Assembly (NCBI GenBank): GCA_022842465.1
Contig: JALHPN010000002.1
Coordinates: forward strand, 1-40,390
Source of the DNA: Polyangiaceae bacterium
GTDB taxonomy: Bacteria > Myxococcota_A > Polyangia > Polyangiales > Polyangiaceae
Length of the DNA: 40,390 nt
Direction of reading: 5' to 3'
Shown here in pieces: positions 16,701-24,586 of this stretch; position 1 is the first letter of the stretch, and each line of letters starts with the position of its first letter. Both the position numbers and the translations under genes were made by a program. Under the pieces are notes generated by a model. It was not told the origin of the DNA, did not search any database, and was given only the letters and a program-made list of their open reading frames with translations.

Positions 16701-17476
16701 CGTCGATGGACCTCTACCTCGACGGGACGGCCGAGTTCACGGGGTCGACGGAGCTGCCCGCGATGGACCGCGGGGCGCTCGCCGTGCAGATCAACGAGGG
16801 GCGGCCGAAGCTCGTGCACCTTCCCCACCCCCCCGCCTCGGCGAGCGTGACGACGAAGCGGCTCGAGGCGACGCTCTCGCCCGACGGCTCGGCGCAGATC
16901 TCGTACGGGCTCGACGTCTCCGGGGTCCACGCCTCGTCCTACCGGCAGCGCTGGCACGCGAAGGCGACGCAGAAGGCGCGCGTCCAGGAGGACGTCGCGG
17001 GGGAGCTCCCCGGCGTCGAGATCGGGGCGGTCACGGCGAACGACCTCGAGGACATCGAGCAGCCCGTGTCGATGCGAGCGAAGGGTCGCGCGACGAGCTT
17101 CGCCCGGAAGGACGGTGACTCGTGGACGGTACCGGTGGGCGCGAAGGCCACGCTCGTCGCGACGCATGCCCCGCTCTCCGCGCGACGCACCGACGTGCGC
17201 ATCCCCGCCCTCGAGACCCGCGAGCACGAGACGGTGCTGAAGCTCCCGCAGGGGGCCAAGGTCGTGTCTCCGCCGCGCGCGGCGAAGGGCTCCTCTCCGT
17301 TCGGGAGCTTCGAGGTGGCGGTCGACACGTCGAGCCCGGGCCTCGTGAAGGTGAAGACGACCGTGACGATGACGACGCCGCGCGTGAAGGTCTCGGAGTA
17401 TCCGGCGTTCCGCGCGTTCTGCGAGCAGGCGGACCGCGAGCTCGGCCAGACGCTCACGTTCACGGTGGGCCGATGA
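13760..17476 (+). CDS. Large exported TPR / DUF3857 / transglutaminase-like protein, active-site complete
   Basis: The 1238-residue protein has a Sec signal peptide (MPRRLPRAALVLALVVLAVLL...ASA) without a lipobox. Residues about 400-630 contain TPR-like helices (for example AIAMYRRALDLAPDDVASMRSLADVY). A DUF3857-like beta domain starts near 650, and a transglutaminase-like domain follows at about 890-990. The triad is intact: Cys932 in FGDCKDKATL, His975 in FDHAIAYV and Asp988 in LYLDGTAEF. Such proteins are common in Bacteroidetes and Myxococcota; the reaction is unknown, but protease-like or amidase-like action on surface polymers is plausible. Its stop overlaps the start of a similarly built gene by four bases (ATGA). 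Confidence 0.85.
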   Translation: MPRRLPRAALVLALVVLAVLLPGAGERPASADVGERLPRLSKLASEVARGGMPLGYVPLRQLWAEWDQGDPAEVEALLHALALDASIAPPLRSYAGMLSAYAHRRRGDLAGAKTRLRDLGFVGRWIVTGAFDNEGKAGFDRAFGPEEDLGDPLVLGKTYDGKEQKAVSRLAPDVFPYGWVDLGALVRPSVMVCAYATTFVRDRRGASATPRAFSLWWGAAGAAKVFFDGAVVASDAKYRDLDADRAGVTLAMKEGWHRITVKVCGDDDAPMFSLRLADGSGAPDPNLEADPDPTHAKEAAAARFRKGERVVTETTLGPVAAFEARVAKGDPVALEAYARWLVLTQSDDPAENLARSLARKAATSAPTIPRCLLAGDLAENRNQRAVWIEKAEEIAKNPGTPLNERIDVLRARAAHVRGGANWRDAIPTYDKILALDPDNVPANLARVELYSEAGLRETALASLAGALARRPRSVALLRANAAALRELDRTTEAEEMTARYAALRFDDISVVGGNIELAIARRDTANANRWTLRLLETSPDSARALGTAAKAYVAMGERAKAIAMYRRALDLAPDDVASMRSLADVYAVGGQSDEQLRLLRRILELRPQEKDVREYVAHLEPSKPRADEAFARPAKEFLALRAAPAAGKTRRTFVDLQVTTVFPNGLASRYHQVVFQPLTEAAAAEARDYGFSFEADTETVQLRGARVYRKNGTVEETVESGEGPADNPSLAMYTSARAFYVRFPRLNAGDVVELTYRVEDITARNAFADYFGEVAYLQSTEPIARAEYVLITPKARTFAFGKLTPGIKETVEEKGDARIHRFVALDVPALEPEPGQPPLAEVLGHVHVSTYRSWDDMGRWYWGLVRDQFTADDEVRRRVAEITKGLTDDRAKVRAVYDWVVQRTRYVALEFGIHGFKPYRCAQIFARGFGDCKDKATLIVTMLKELGIQATIVILRTGLRGDFPTEPASLAPFDHAIAYVPSMDLYLDGTAEFTGSTELPAMDRGALAVQINEGRPKLVHLPHPPASASVTTKRLEATLSPDGSAQISYGLDVSGVHASSYRQRWHAKATQKARVQEDVAGELPGVEIGAVTANDLEDIEQPVSMRAKGRATSFARKDGDSWTVPVGAKATLVATHAPLSARRTDVRIPALETREHETVLKLPQGAKVVSPPRAAKGSSPFGSFEVAVDTSSPGLVKVKTTVTMTTPRVKVSEYPAFRAFCEQADRELGQTLTFTVGR

Positions 17477-20400
17477 AGCGCGCCGCGTTCGGCCTCGCCG
17501 CCGCCGTCACGCTCCTGCCGGCCTGCGGCGGCGGCCCTCCCGCGAGCTCGCCGGCCTCGCTCGCGGCCATCCGCGACGACGCGAAGGGGTCGAACGACGG
17601 AGAGCTCGTCGGGCGCTGGCTGCTCGAAGAGATGCTCTCGCCCGGCGGGACGGCGAAGGGCGCAGGAGAGGCGCGCGCGCGTCTCGACAAGGCGAGGTCG
17701 CGCGGGCTCTGGGCCTCGCTCGCGGGCGGGATGTACGACGAGGCGCACGGCGCGCCGAAGCGGGCGGCGGACGCGTACCTCGCCACGCTCCGCTTTGCCG
17801 CGGACAGCGAGGAGGCCGCCGCCCCGCTCGCCGCCTGGTTCTCCGCGCATCACCTCGCGTCGCTCCGCGGGAGCGTGACCGGCCTCTGGGCGCGGCACGA
17901 GAAGGAGCTCGTCGCGCTGACGGAACGCCCCGGGCACATGGGGTTCCGCGCGCTCGCAGAGCTCCAGGACTGGGCGAACAACGAGCGGATCGATCGCGCG
18001 ACGGTCGTCGACGAGGCGTATGACACGGCCGTCTCGAAGAGGCTCGGCTGCGCGCGCAACGTGCGGGTCGCGGGTCCGTTCGGGCGAGGGACCTCGCCCG
18101 AGCGGCGGAGGAGCTTCGCCGCCGAGCGAGCGCCCTGGCCCGTCACATGGCCCGAGGAGCCGACGCGCGGGACGGTTCCGCGCGTCCTCCGCACCGAGCG
18201 TCACCGATGCCTCGTGGCGAGCACGGAGAAGACCGAGGACGGCGTCTTCTACGTCGAGACGTTCTTCGAGGCGGGCGCCGAGCGAGACCTCCTCGTCGCC
18301 GTGCAGGGCGCGGTCGCCGTCTGGGTGGACGACGTGCAGATCGTCGCGCGAGATCTCCGCGACTGGGGCGCCTGGCAGCGCTTCGGGGGCGCCGTCCACG
18401 TCGGCAAGGGGCGGCATCGCGTGGTCGCGCGGGTGCTGGCCGACGCGGCGACCGTTCGCCTCCTCGAGCTCGACGGGCGCTCCGCGAACCTCGAGACGGA
18501 CACGGACGACCGGCGTCCGTACGGCCTCTCGAGGCCCGTGGTGCTCCCGGACCCGAACCCGCTCACACCACACGTCGCGCGCGCGCAGCAGGGCAAGCCC
18601 GCGGCGGCGTCCTCGGCGGAGATCGCGCTCGCGGCGCATGCGGCGCGGGTCGACGGCTTGAACGACGTCGCCACCGCGATGATGGGCCCGATCGTCACGC
18701 CGAAGGACGCGGCCCCGCTCGCGCTGTCCTTCGCCGCCGCCTATGCCCGCGGCGACGTCGCGTTCGCCGAGCAGATGCGGCGCATCAACGAGCGCGAGCT
18801 CCACGCCCGCGCGATCGCCGGTGATCCGAAGCTATGGTTCTCGCGCACGTGGATGGTCCTCGACGACGCGGACAGCCGCGGGCTCGTCGAGGCGGTCCCG
18901 CCGCTGAAGGCGCTCGCCGCCGAGCACCCGGACGTCCCCGAGGTCACCGAGCAACTCCTCCGCGTCTACGGTCGGCTCGGCTGGCGCGCCGAGCGCCTGC
19001 GAGGCTTGAAGGACCTCGTCGCGCGGTTCCCCGACGACAAGGACGCCCTCGCGCTCTACGCCGGCGCGCTCGAGGAGGACGGCGCCTTCACCGAGGCCGA
19101 CGCGATCGGCGCACGGATCAAGAAGCTCGATCCGGACGCCGAGGTCGATCTCGACCGCGCCCTCGCGCGCCGCGACTGGAGCGCCGCGCTCGCCGAGCTC
19201 CGTCGGATCGAGAAGCGGCGACCCGACCGCAAGGACATCGCGGCGCGCATCGCCGACGTCCTCGCGCGCGCGGGGGATCCGAACGCCGCCGCGAAGGAGC
19301 TCGCGAAGGCGCTCGCGAAGAACCCCACCGACGCCTCCGTCCGGCTGCGACTCGCCGACCACGTCTACGCGGCGGGCGACACGACCGCGCTACGGCGCGC
19401 CCTGGCCGAGGCGCTCTCGGCGGGCTCGAAGGGCACCGAGATCCGCGAAGCCGTCGAGCTCATCGAGGGCGCGTCGCTGCTCGAGCCCTACCGCCGCGAC
19501 GGGCGCAAGATCATCAAGGAGTTCGAGGCCTGGGAGAAGACGGGCAAGCGCATGGACGGCAACGCGGCCCGTGTCCTCGACTACGCCGCCACGTGGGTGC
19601 ATCCGGACGGCTCGAGCGAGATGCTCGAGCACGAGATCCTCCGCATGCAGTCGCAGGAGGCCGTGCAGCAGGAGGCGGAGCAGAAGCCGCCGGACGGCCT
19701 CGTGCTCCGGCTGCGCGTGATCAAGCCGGACGGCTCGATCCTCGAGCCCGAGCCCGTCTCGGGGAAGCCCACCCTGACGATGCCGCACCTCGAGGTCGGC
19801 GATTACGTCGAGATCGAGCACGTGACCGCGACGCCGAGCGAGGGCGGCAAGGGGAAGCGCTACCGCGGCCCGCACTGGTTCTTCCGCGAGGCGGACAAGG
19901 GCTACTGGCGAAGCGAGTTCGTCGTCCTGTCGCCGAAGGATCGGCCGATCGAGATCGAGTCCGTCGGGAAGGTCCCGACCCCTGCCGTCGCCGAGAAGGC
20001 CACGTTCCTCGAGCGCCGCTGGCGGATCGAGGAGAGCCCCCCAGCCCCGGAGGAGCCCGACGCGCCGAGCCCGCGAGAGTTCCTCCCGAGCGTGCGCGTC
20101 GGGTGGGGCGTCACGCTCGACGACATGCTCGGGCGCTACGTGGACGCCGCGAGCGAGGAGACACCGCGCGACCCGCGCCTCCGGGCCGTCGCCGCCGAGA
20201 TCGTCGCGAAGCTCCCGGAGGAGAAGCGCGACGCACGAGCCCGTGCGCTCTACACCTGGGTCGCGGAGAACGTGCAGGACGGGCAGGACACCGACGGACG
20301 GCGCGTCATCACCGGACGCGCGGGGTCGAGGCAGGCGGCGTTCCTCTACCTCTGTCGCCTCCTCGGGATCCCGGTCGAGATGGCGGTCGTGAAGAGCCGC

Positions 20401-21243
20401 ATCGCGATGCCGCCCGCAGGCAAGATGAGCGAGCTCGAGATCTACGACAACGTCGCGCTCCGCCTCGAGACGGACGCCGGCGCGCGCTGGATGACCGTCC
20501 GCGACAAGTACGCGCCCTTCGGGTACGTGCCCGCCGAGCTGCGCGGTCAGCCTGCGTATCGCCTCGTCCCCGGCACCCCGAAGGACACGACCCCCGCGCA
20601 GGGCGATGCGGACGGGATCCGGGTCGAGGCGCGCGCGGTCCTGAAGGAGGACGGCTCCGCGACGGTGGACGTCGTGCAGTCGTTCCTCGGGCGGATGGGC
20701 ATCGGCCTCCGGAGCGTCTTCGATCGGGTGGCCGAGTCGAAGCGCTCGGAGCTCGTCGAGACGAAGCTCCTCGCCCAGAACCTCCCCGGCGCGCGGCTCC
20801 TCAAGCTGTCGGTCGACAACAAGGACGACCTCGCCGCGCCGCTCGTCCTCCGGATGCGGGCCGAGGTCCCGCAGCTCGCGCGCGCCGGAAACGGCGGCCT
20901 CGTCCTCCGCACGATCTTCCCGCTCGCGATCGGTCAGGCGGCGACGCTCCCGGAACGGCAGACGCCGCTCCTCCTCGCGAGCGCGTCCCACGTCGAGGTG
21001 AACATCGAGGTGCTCGTCCCCGAGTCGATGCGCCTGCCGGGGAGCCTGCCCACGGGCGAGGCGCGGGACGGGGATCGCTCGGTCGTCGTCTCCGACAAGG
21101 TAGAAGGCCGCTCGATCGTCCTCCGGCGCGTCGTCGACGTGCCCGCCGGGCGCGTGCAGCCGGGCGAGGACTACGCGCGCTTCGTCGCCTTCACGCGGCG
21201 GGCGGATCAGCTGCTCGAACGCGAGATCGCGATCGGGCGCTGA
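17473..21243 (+). CDS. Large lipoprotein with TPR / DUF3857 / degenerate transglutaminase-like domain
   Basis: The 1256-residue product has a lipoprotein signal (AAAVTLLPAC). Its order matches the upstream gene: an N-terminal domain, TPR-like helices (about 460-650), DUF3857-like beta region (from about 694) and transglutaminase-like domain (about 905-1010). The catalytic residues are gone. Where the neighbour has GDCKDKA this protein reads RAGSRQA, with Ala950 in the cysteine position when aligned on the following RLLGI. The neighbour's FDHA becomes YDNV, with Asn993 in place of the histidine. It is probably a binding or structural partner of the upstream protein. The reading frame is intact, so it is not a decaying pseudogene. 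It converges on the next gene with a four-base gap. Confidence 0.85.
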   Translation: MKRAAFGLAAAVTLLPACGGGPPASSPASLAAIRDDAKGSNDGELVGRWLLEEMLSPGGTAKGAGEARARLDKARSRGLWASLAGGMYDEAHGAPKRAADAYLATLRFAADSEEAAAPLAAWFSAHHLASLRGSVTGLWARHEKELVALTERPGHMGFRALAELQDWANNERIDRATVVDEAYDTAVSKRLGCARNVRVAGPFGRGTSPERRRSFAAERAPWPVTWPEEPTRGTVPRVLRTERHRCLVASTEKTEDGVFYVETFFEAGAERDLLVAVQGAVAVWVDDVQIVARDLRDWGAWQRFGGAVHVGKGRHRVVARVLADAATVRLLELDGRSANLETDTDDRRPYGLSRPVVLPDPNPLTPHVARAQQGKPAAASSAEIALAAHAARVDGLNDVATAMMGPIVTPKDAAPLALSFAAAYARGDVAFAEQMRRINERELHARAIAGDPKLWFSRTWMVLDDADSRGLVEAVPPLKALAAEHPDVPEVTEQLLRVYGRLGWRAERLRGLKDLVARFPDDKDALALYAGALEEDGAFTEADAIGARIKKLDPDAEVDLDRALARRDWSAALAELRRIEKRRPDRKDIAARIADVLARAGDPNAAAKELAKALAKNPTDASVRLRLADHVYAAGDTTALRRALAEALSAGSKGTEIREAVELIEGASLLEPYRRDGRKIIKEFEAWEKTGKRMDGNAARVLDYAATWVHPDGSSEMLEHEILRMQSQEAVQQEAEQKPPDGLVLRLRVIKPDGSILEPEPVSGKPTLTMPHLEVGDYVEIEHVTATPSEGGKGKRYRGPHWFFREADKGYWRSEFVVLSPKDRPIEIESVGKVPTPAVAEKATFLERRWRIEESPPAPEEPDAPSPREFLPSVRVGWGVTLDDMLGRYVDAASEETPRDPRLRAVAAEIVAKLPEEKRDARARALYTWVAENVQDGQDTDGRRVITGRAGSRQAAFLYLCRLLGIPVEMAVVKSRIAMPPAGKMSELEIYDNVALRLETDAGARWMTVRDKYAPFGYVPAELRGQPAYRLVPGTPKDTTPAQGDADGIRVEARAVLKEDGSATVDVVQSFLGRMGIGLRSVFDRVAESKRSELVETKLLAQNLPGARLLKLSVDNKDDLAAPLVLRMRAEVPQLARAGNGGLVLRTIFPLAIGQAATLPERQTPLLLASASHVEVNIEVLVPESMRLPGSLPTGEARDGDRSVVVSDKVEGRSIVLRRVVDVPAGRVQPGEDYARFVAFTRRADQLLEREIAIGR

Positions 21244-21247
21244 CCGG

Positions 21248-21946
21248 TCACTTCTTCGGCGCGGGCTTCGGCGGGGTCGCCGGCGGCTTCGTCGCCGCGC
21301 CGGCATCCGCGGCCGCTTCCTTCTCGGCGGCGATGCGCGCGCGGACGTCGACGTACTGCGCCTCGAGCTGGAGCATCGCAGAGACGGCCTCGAGCCGGGC
21401 CGCGCCGCTCGCGGGGTGCGCGAACGTGCCTGCATCGGCGAACCTGGCGGCGTGCTCGGCGTACGTCTGCCATGCCGCCTTCGCCTGCGGCAGCTTCTTC
21501 TGCCGCTCGTAGACGTCCGCGACGACGAAGAGCACGCGCGAGCGGAGCGCGGGGTTCTTCGCGTCGGACAGCTCCTCCGCGGTCTTGAACGACGCCTCGG
21601 CCTCGCCGAGGTTGCCCGCCGCCAGGTGCCCCTCTCCGAGGAGGTAGGGACCGAGCGGGCTCCGCGGGTTCAGCTGGATGGCCTTGCGATAGAGGTCGAT
21701 CGCCGCCGGGTAGTCCTTCGCGAGGTAGCGCTCGTTCCCCTTCACGAGCGTCTCCATCGACTGGCTGATCCCCGTGACGTTCTCGGGGTCGTAGCGCTCG
21801 GCGCCGGCCTCGGCGCGAGGCGCCACCGCGCGTCGAGGACCTTCTCCGCTCGCCGGGCCCGCGGTGGCGAGGAGGAGGAGCCCGCCTGCCACCGTGCTCG
21901 GGATCGCGATCGTGATGGCTGCTCGCGCGCGCATGGCCCGCAGCAT
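21248..21946 (-). CDS. TPR-repeat exported protein
   Basis: The 232-residue product has an N-terminal hydrophobic segment (ITIAIPSTVAGGLLLLATAGPASG), probably a signal peptide. At least two TPR-like units follow: NERYLAKDYPAAIDLYRKAIQLNP and GEGHLAAGNLGEAEASFKTAEEL, with another helix pair after. A Lys/Pro/Ala-rich tail (PPATPPKPAPKK) ends it. TPR proteins mediate protein-protein contacts; the partner is unknown. It starts six bases after the stop of the lipoprotein gene, making it the last gene of a three-gene minus-strand unit. An alternative ATG at 21934 would also keep the signal peptide. Confidence 0.75.
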   Translation of the reverse strand: MLRAMRARAAITIAIPSTVAGGLLLLATAGPASGEGPRRAVAPRAEAGAERYDPENVTGISQSMETLVKGNERYLAKDYPAAIDLYRKAIQLNPRSPLGPYLLGEGHLAAGNLGEAEASFKTAEELSDAKNPALRSRVLFVVADVYERQKKLPQAKAAWQTYAEHAARFADAGTFAHPASGAARLEAVSAMLQLEAQYVDVRARIAAEKEAAADAGAATKPPATPPKPAPKK

Positions 21947-21952
21947 ACAGCA

Positions 21953-23221
21953 TCAGGGAACGGAGACGGTGTGCTCCTGCGTCCGCGCGCCTTCGCCGGT
22001 CGTGTAGCTGATGACGAGGCGGTAGGTTCCGGGGAGGACGTCGAGGCCGCTGTTCGTCGGGAAGCTCGCCTGTGCGCCGGCGCCGGTCGAGCAGTCCTGG
22101 CGCACGGTGACCGGGAGCCAGGTGTTGTTCGGACCTTGGCGATGGAGGGTCCAGGTCCCCTTCGCCATGTACGTCTCGCCGGTCTCCTTCGTGATCTCCA
22201 CGTCGTCGACGTCGAGGCGCTCGAGCTGGACGGTCTTCGTGTCACCCGGCTTCAGGGCCAGCGGCATCGCGACGTTGTTCACGACGAGCTCGTAGTGGTT
22301 CGCACCCTCCGACGCCGCGAACGGGAACACCTTCACCGTCGTGTCGTTCTTCAACGGGAGCGCCGCCCACGACGTGATCTGCTCCGAGGAGCCGTAGTGG
22401 TTCGAGCCGGGCTGGAGCGGCAGGTCCTGCGGCGACGTCTGGTTCTGGTCGTACGACGGCGGCTCCCCCCACACCCCGTTCGCGTTCTCCGCGCGACGGT
22501 GCACGAGGAACGTCCGCGCCGGAAGGTGGCAGCGCACCGCCGGCACGTCCGGAAGCTCGCGCGCCACAGGCTTCTTCACCACGATCGTCGCGCGCCGGTC
22601 GGCGGGCGAGAGCGAGACGGACGCCTTCTCGCCATCGGAGAGCGTCTCCTTCACGTCGGAGAGGATCGGAAGCGTCCACGAGAACCGGTAGTCGCCGGCA
22701 GGCGCGAGGAGCGGTTTCTGGGGCGCGCCGTTCCAGAACGCGGGATTCGCCCGCGACTGCCCGTAGACCTTCGCCTCCGCGGCGCCAGGAGCCGTGTAGA
22801 AGACGGCGAGCGAAGGCTTCGGCCCGAAATCGCTCGTGAGCGCATTGGGATCCCACTTCGGCTCGAGCGAGCCCAGCGTGTAGATCGTCGTCGCGCCCTT
22901 CGTGAGCTTCACGTTGCCGGCGTTCAGCTGGACGTCGAACTTCGAGCCGACGAGGAGCGTGCCGTCGCCTTCCGGCAGACGGGACATGCCACCGAGCTGC
23001 GTGCCTCCGCTCCGGTAGACGAGGACGGCGTCCTCGTTCGGGTTGACGGGCAGCGTCCAGCCGGAAGGCGGGAGGACCTTCAGGCGCGCGAGCGTCTCGC
23101 CGTCGGTCGGGACGACGCGGTAGTCGTCTTCGTGCTGCGCGGCGTCGTCCGAGACGGCCGCGCAGGCCGGGACGGCCGCGAGGACCGCGACGAGCGCGAG
23201 GGAGGAGGAGCGCATCCTCAT
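21953..23221 (-). CDS. Lipoprotein of a tandem paralogous pair (copy 2)
   Basis: The 422-residue product has a lipoprotein signal (SLALVAVLAAVPAC). It is paralogous over its whole length to the gene just upstream on the same strand. Shared blocks include DGETLARL, PSGWTLPVN, RLPEGDG, QSRANPAFWNGAPQ, AGDYRFSW, RATIVVKKP and LDVLPGTYRLVISY. The second half is almost identical (199 bases match exactly), while the first half has drifted. The repeated short beta-rich segments suggest a beta-sandwich surface protein; no named family is recognised. Its ATG overlaps the stop of copy 1 by four bases. Confidence 0.75.
   Translation of the reverse strand: MRMRSSSLALVAVLAAVPACAAVSDDAAQHEDDYRVVPTDGETLARLKVLPPSGWTLPVNPNEDAVLVYRSGGTQLGGMSRLPEGDGTLLVGSKFDVQLNAGNVKLTKGATTIYTLGSLEPKWDPNALTSDFGPKPSLAVFYTAPGAAEAKVYGQSRANPAFWNGAPQKPLLAPAGDYRFSWTLPILSDVKETLSDGEKASVSLSPADRRATIVVKKPVARELPDVPAVRCHLPARTFLVHRRAENANGVWGEPPSYDQNQTSPQDLPLQPGSNHYGSSEQITSWAALPLKNDTTVKVFPFAASEGANHYELVVNNVAMPLALKPGDTKTVQLERLDVDDVEITKETGETYMAKGTWTLHRQGPNNTWLPVTVRQDCSTGAGAQASFPTNSGLDVLPGTYRLVISYTTGEGARTQEHTVSVP
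22267..22465. repeat. 199-bp exact direct repeat, copy in the second paralogue
   Basis: These bases match 23532-23730 without a mismatch (offset 1265) as read by eye. The two copies lie inside paralogous genes, and identity remains high on both sides. The next differing bases are at 22266 and 22466. This points to a recent duplication or gene conversion. Confidence 0.85.
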
Positions 23222-24513
23222 GGCACCGAGACCGTGTGATCCTGGGTCTTCGTGCCTTCCGCGGTCGCGTAGCTGATGACGAGGCGGTAGGTGCCGGGGA
23301 GGACGTCGAGGCCGCTGTTCGTCGGGAAGCTCGTCTGTGCGCCGGCGCCGGTCGAGCAGTCCTGGCGCACGGTGATCGGGAGCCACGCGTTGTTCGCCCC
23401 CTGGCGGAAGAGCTGCCATGTGCCCTTCACCATGTACGTCTCGCCGGTCTCCTTCGTGACCTCCACGTCGTCGACGTCGAGGCGCTCGAGCTGGACGGTC
23501 TTCGTGTCGCCCGGCTTCAGGGCCAGCGGCGTCGCGACGTTGTTCACGACGAGCTCGTAGTGGTTCGCACCCTCCGACGCCGCGAACGGGAACACCTTCA
23601 CCGTCGTGTCGTTCTTCAACGGGAGCGCCGCCCACGACGTGATCTGCTCCGAGGAGCCGTAGTGGTTCGAGCCGGGCTGGAGCGGCAGGTCCTGCGGCGA
23701 CGTCTGGTTCTGGTCGTACGACGGCGGCTCGCCCCACACGCCGTTCGTGTTCTCCGCCCGACGGTGCACGAGGAACGTCCGCGCCGGAAGGTGACAGCGC
23801 ACCGCCGGCACGTCCGGAAGCTCGCGCGCCGCAGGCTTCTTCACCACGATCGTCGCGCGCTTGTCGCTCGGGGCGAGGTCCACCGTCGCGTTCTCGCCGC
23901 TGCCGAGCGTCTTCTTGACGTCGGTCAGGATCGGCATCCCCCACGAGAAGCGGTAGTCCCCGGGCGGGGCGAGGAGCGGGCGCTGCGGCGCGCCGTTCCA
24001 GAACGCCGGATTGGCTCGCGACTGTCCGAAGACCTGCGCTTCCGCGAGGCCAGGGGCGGTGTAGTGGACGGTGAGCGACGGCGTCGGGCCGAAGTCGCGG
24101 CGAAGCGTCGAGCTCGACTCGGTCGCCGGGACGAAGGTCGGCTTCATCGCGCCGAGCTCCACGGTCTTCAGCTTGCCCTTCTCGAGCTTCACGTTCCCGG
24201 CGGTGACCTGGACGTCGAACTTCCCGCGGAAGAGGAGCGAGCCGTCGCCTTCGGGGAGGCGCTGCGGCGCGTTGAGCGGCTGCTGCACGCCGCGGTAGGA
24301 CACCGTCGCGTCCTCGCTCGCGTTCACGGGGAGCGTCCACCCGGAGGGGGTCGCCACCGTCAGGCGGGCGAGGGTCTCGCCGTCCTTCGGCTTGATGCGG
24401 AGGTCGGACTCGTCGCCGGTGCCCGCGTCGTCGTCCGAAGCGGTGCACGCGGGGGCCGCGGCGAGGAGAAGGAGGGCAAAGAGGGCTCGGGGGCGGGCGG
24501 GGAAGCTCGGCAT
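23218..24513 (-). CDS. Lipoprotein of a tandem paralogous pair (copy 1)
   Basis: The 431-residue product starts at 24513 with MPSFPARPRALFALLLLAAAPAC, a lipoprotein signal. The acidic mature start DDDAGTGDESD resembles that of its neighbour. The body matches copy 2 throughout, most strongly from RATIVVKKP to the C-terminal VSVP. Conserved cysteines occur at AVRCHLPAR and RQDCSTGAG, suggesting a disulfide outside the cytoplasm. No family is recognised. It is the first gene of the minus-strand unit and is divergent from the methyltransferase gene, with 73 bp between the starts. An in-frame ATG farther upstream (24618) would overlap the divergent gene and spoil the signal peptide. Confidence 0.75.
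   Translation of the reverse strand: MPSFPARPRALFALLLLAAAPACTASDDDAGTGDESDLRIKPKDGETLARLTVATPSGWTLPVNASEDATVSYRGVQQPLNAPQRLPEGDGSLLFRGKFDVQVTAGNVKLEKGKLKTVELGAMKPTFVPATESSSTLRRDFGPTPSLTVHYTAPGLAEAQVFGQSRANPAFWNGAPQRPLLAPPGDYRFSWGMPILTDVKKTLGSGENATVDLAPSDKRATIVVKKPAARELPDVPAVRCHLPARTFLVHRRAENTNGVWGEPPSYDQNQTSPQDLPLQPGSNHYGSSEQITSWAALPLKNDTTVKVFPFAASEGANHYELVVNNVATPLALKPGDTKTVQLERLDVDDVEVTKETGETYMVKGTWQLFRQGANNAWLPITVRQDCSTGAGAQTSFPTNSGLDVLPGTYRLVISYATAEGTKTQDHTVSVP
23532..23730. repeat. 199-bp exact direct repeat, copy in the first paralogue
   Basis: Partner of 22267-22465. The flanking first mismatches are at 23531 and 23731. Confidence 0.85.
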
Positions 24514-24586
24514 GGTCCGATGTACGTGCTTTCGGCAGATTTCTTCCCTCTCCCGAAAGCGGCCGTGTTCTAGACTCCTCGGTCCG

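Noticed and set aside
12683..17227. A continuous minus-strand frame of more than 1500 codons.
   Set aside because: Only its last 323 codons (to 13654) encode a recognisable protein. The rest is Arg/Glu/Leu-rich sequence lying antisense to the transglutaminase-like gene, an effect of high GC at third codon positions.
17473..21243. Calling the second transglutaminase-like gene a pseudogene because its catalytic residues are missing.
   Set aside because: The frame is intact over 1256 codons, with a lipoprotein signal and a conserved domain order, so it looks like a maintained pseudoenzyme.
19390..21435. Long minus-strand frame opposite the second transglutaminase-like gene.
   Set aside because: The translation is Arg-rich with no motif, while the plus strand has a coherent lipoprotein with domains.
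21207..21953. Frame whose ATG overlaps the copy-2 lipoprotein stop (TGATG), tempting as a coupled gene.
   Set aside because: Its translation is low-complexity Arg/Gly sequence; the frame starting at 21946 gives a signal peptide and TPR repeats.
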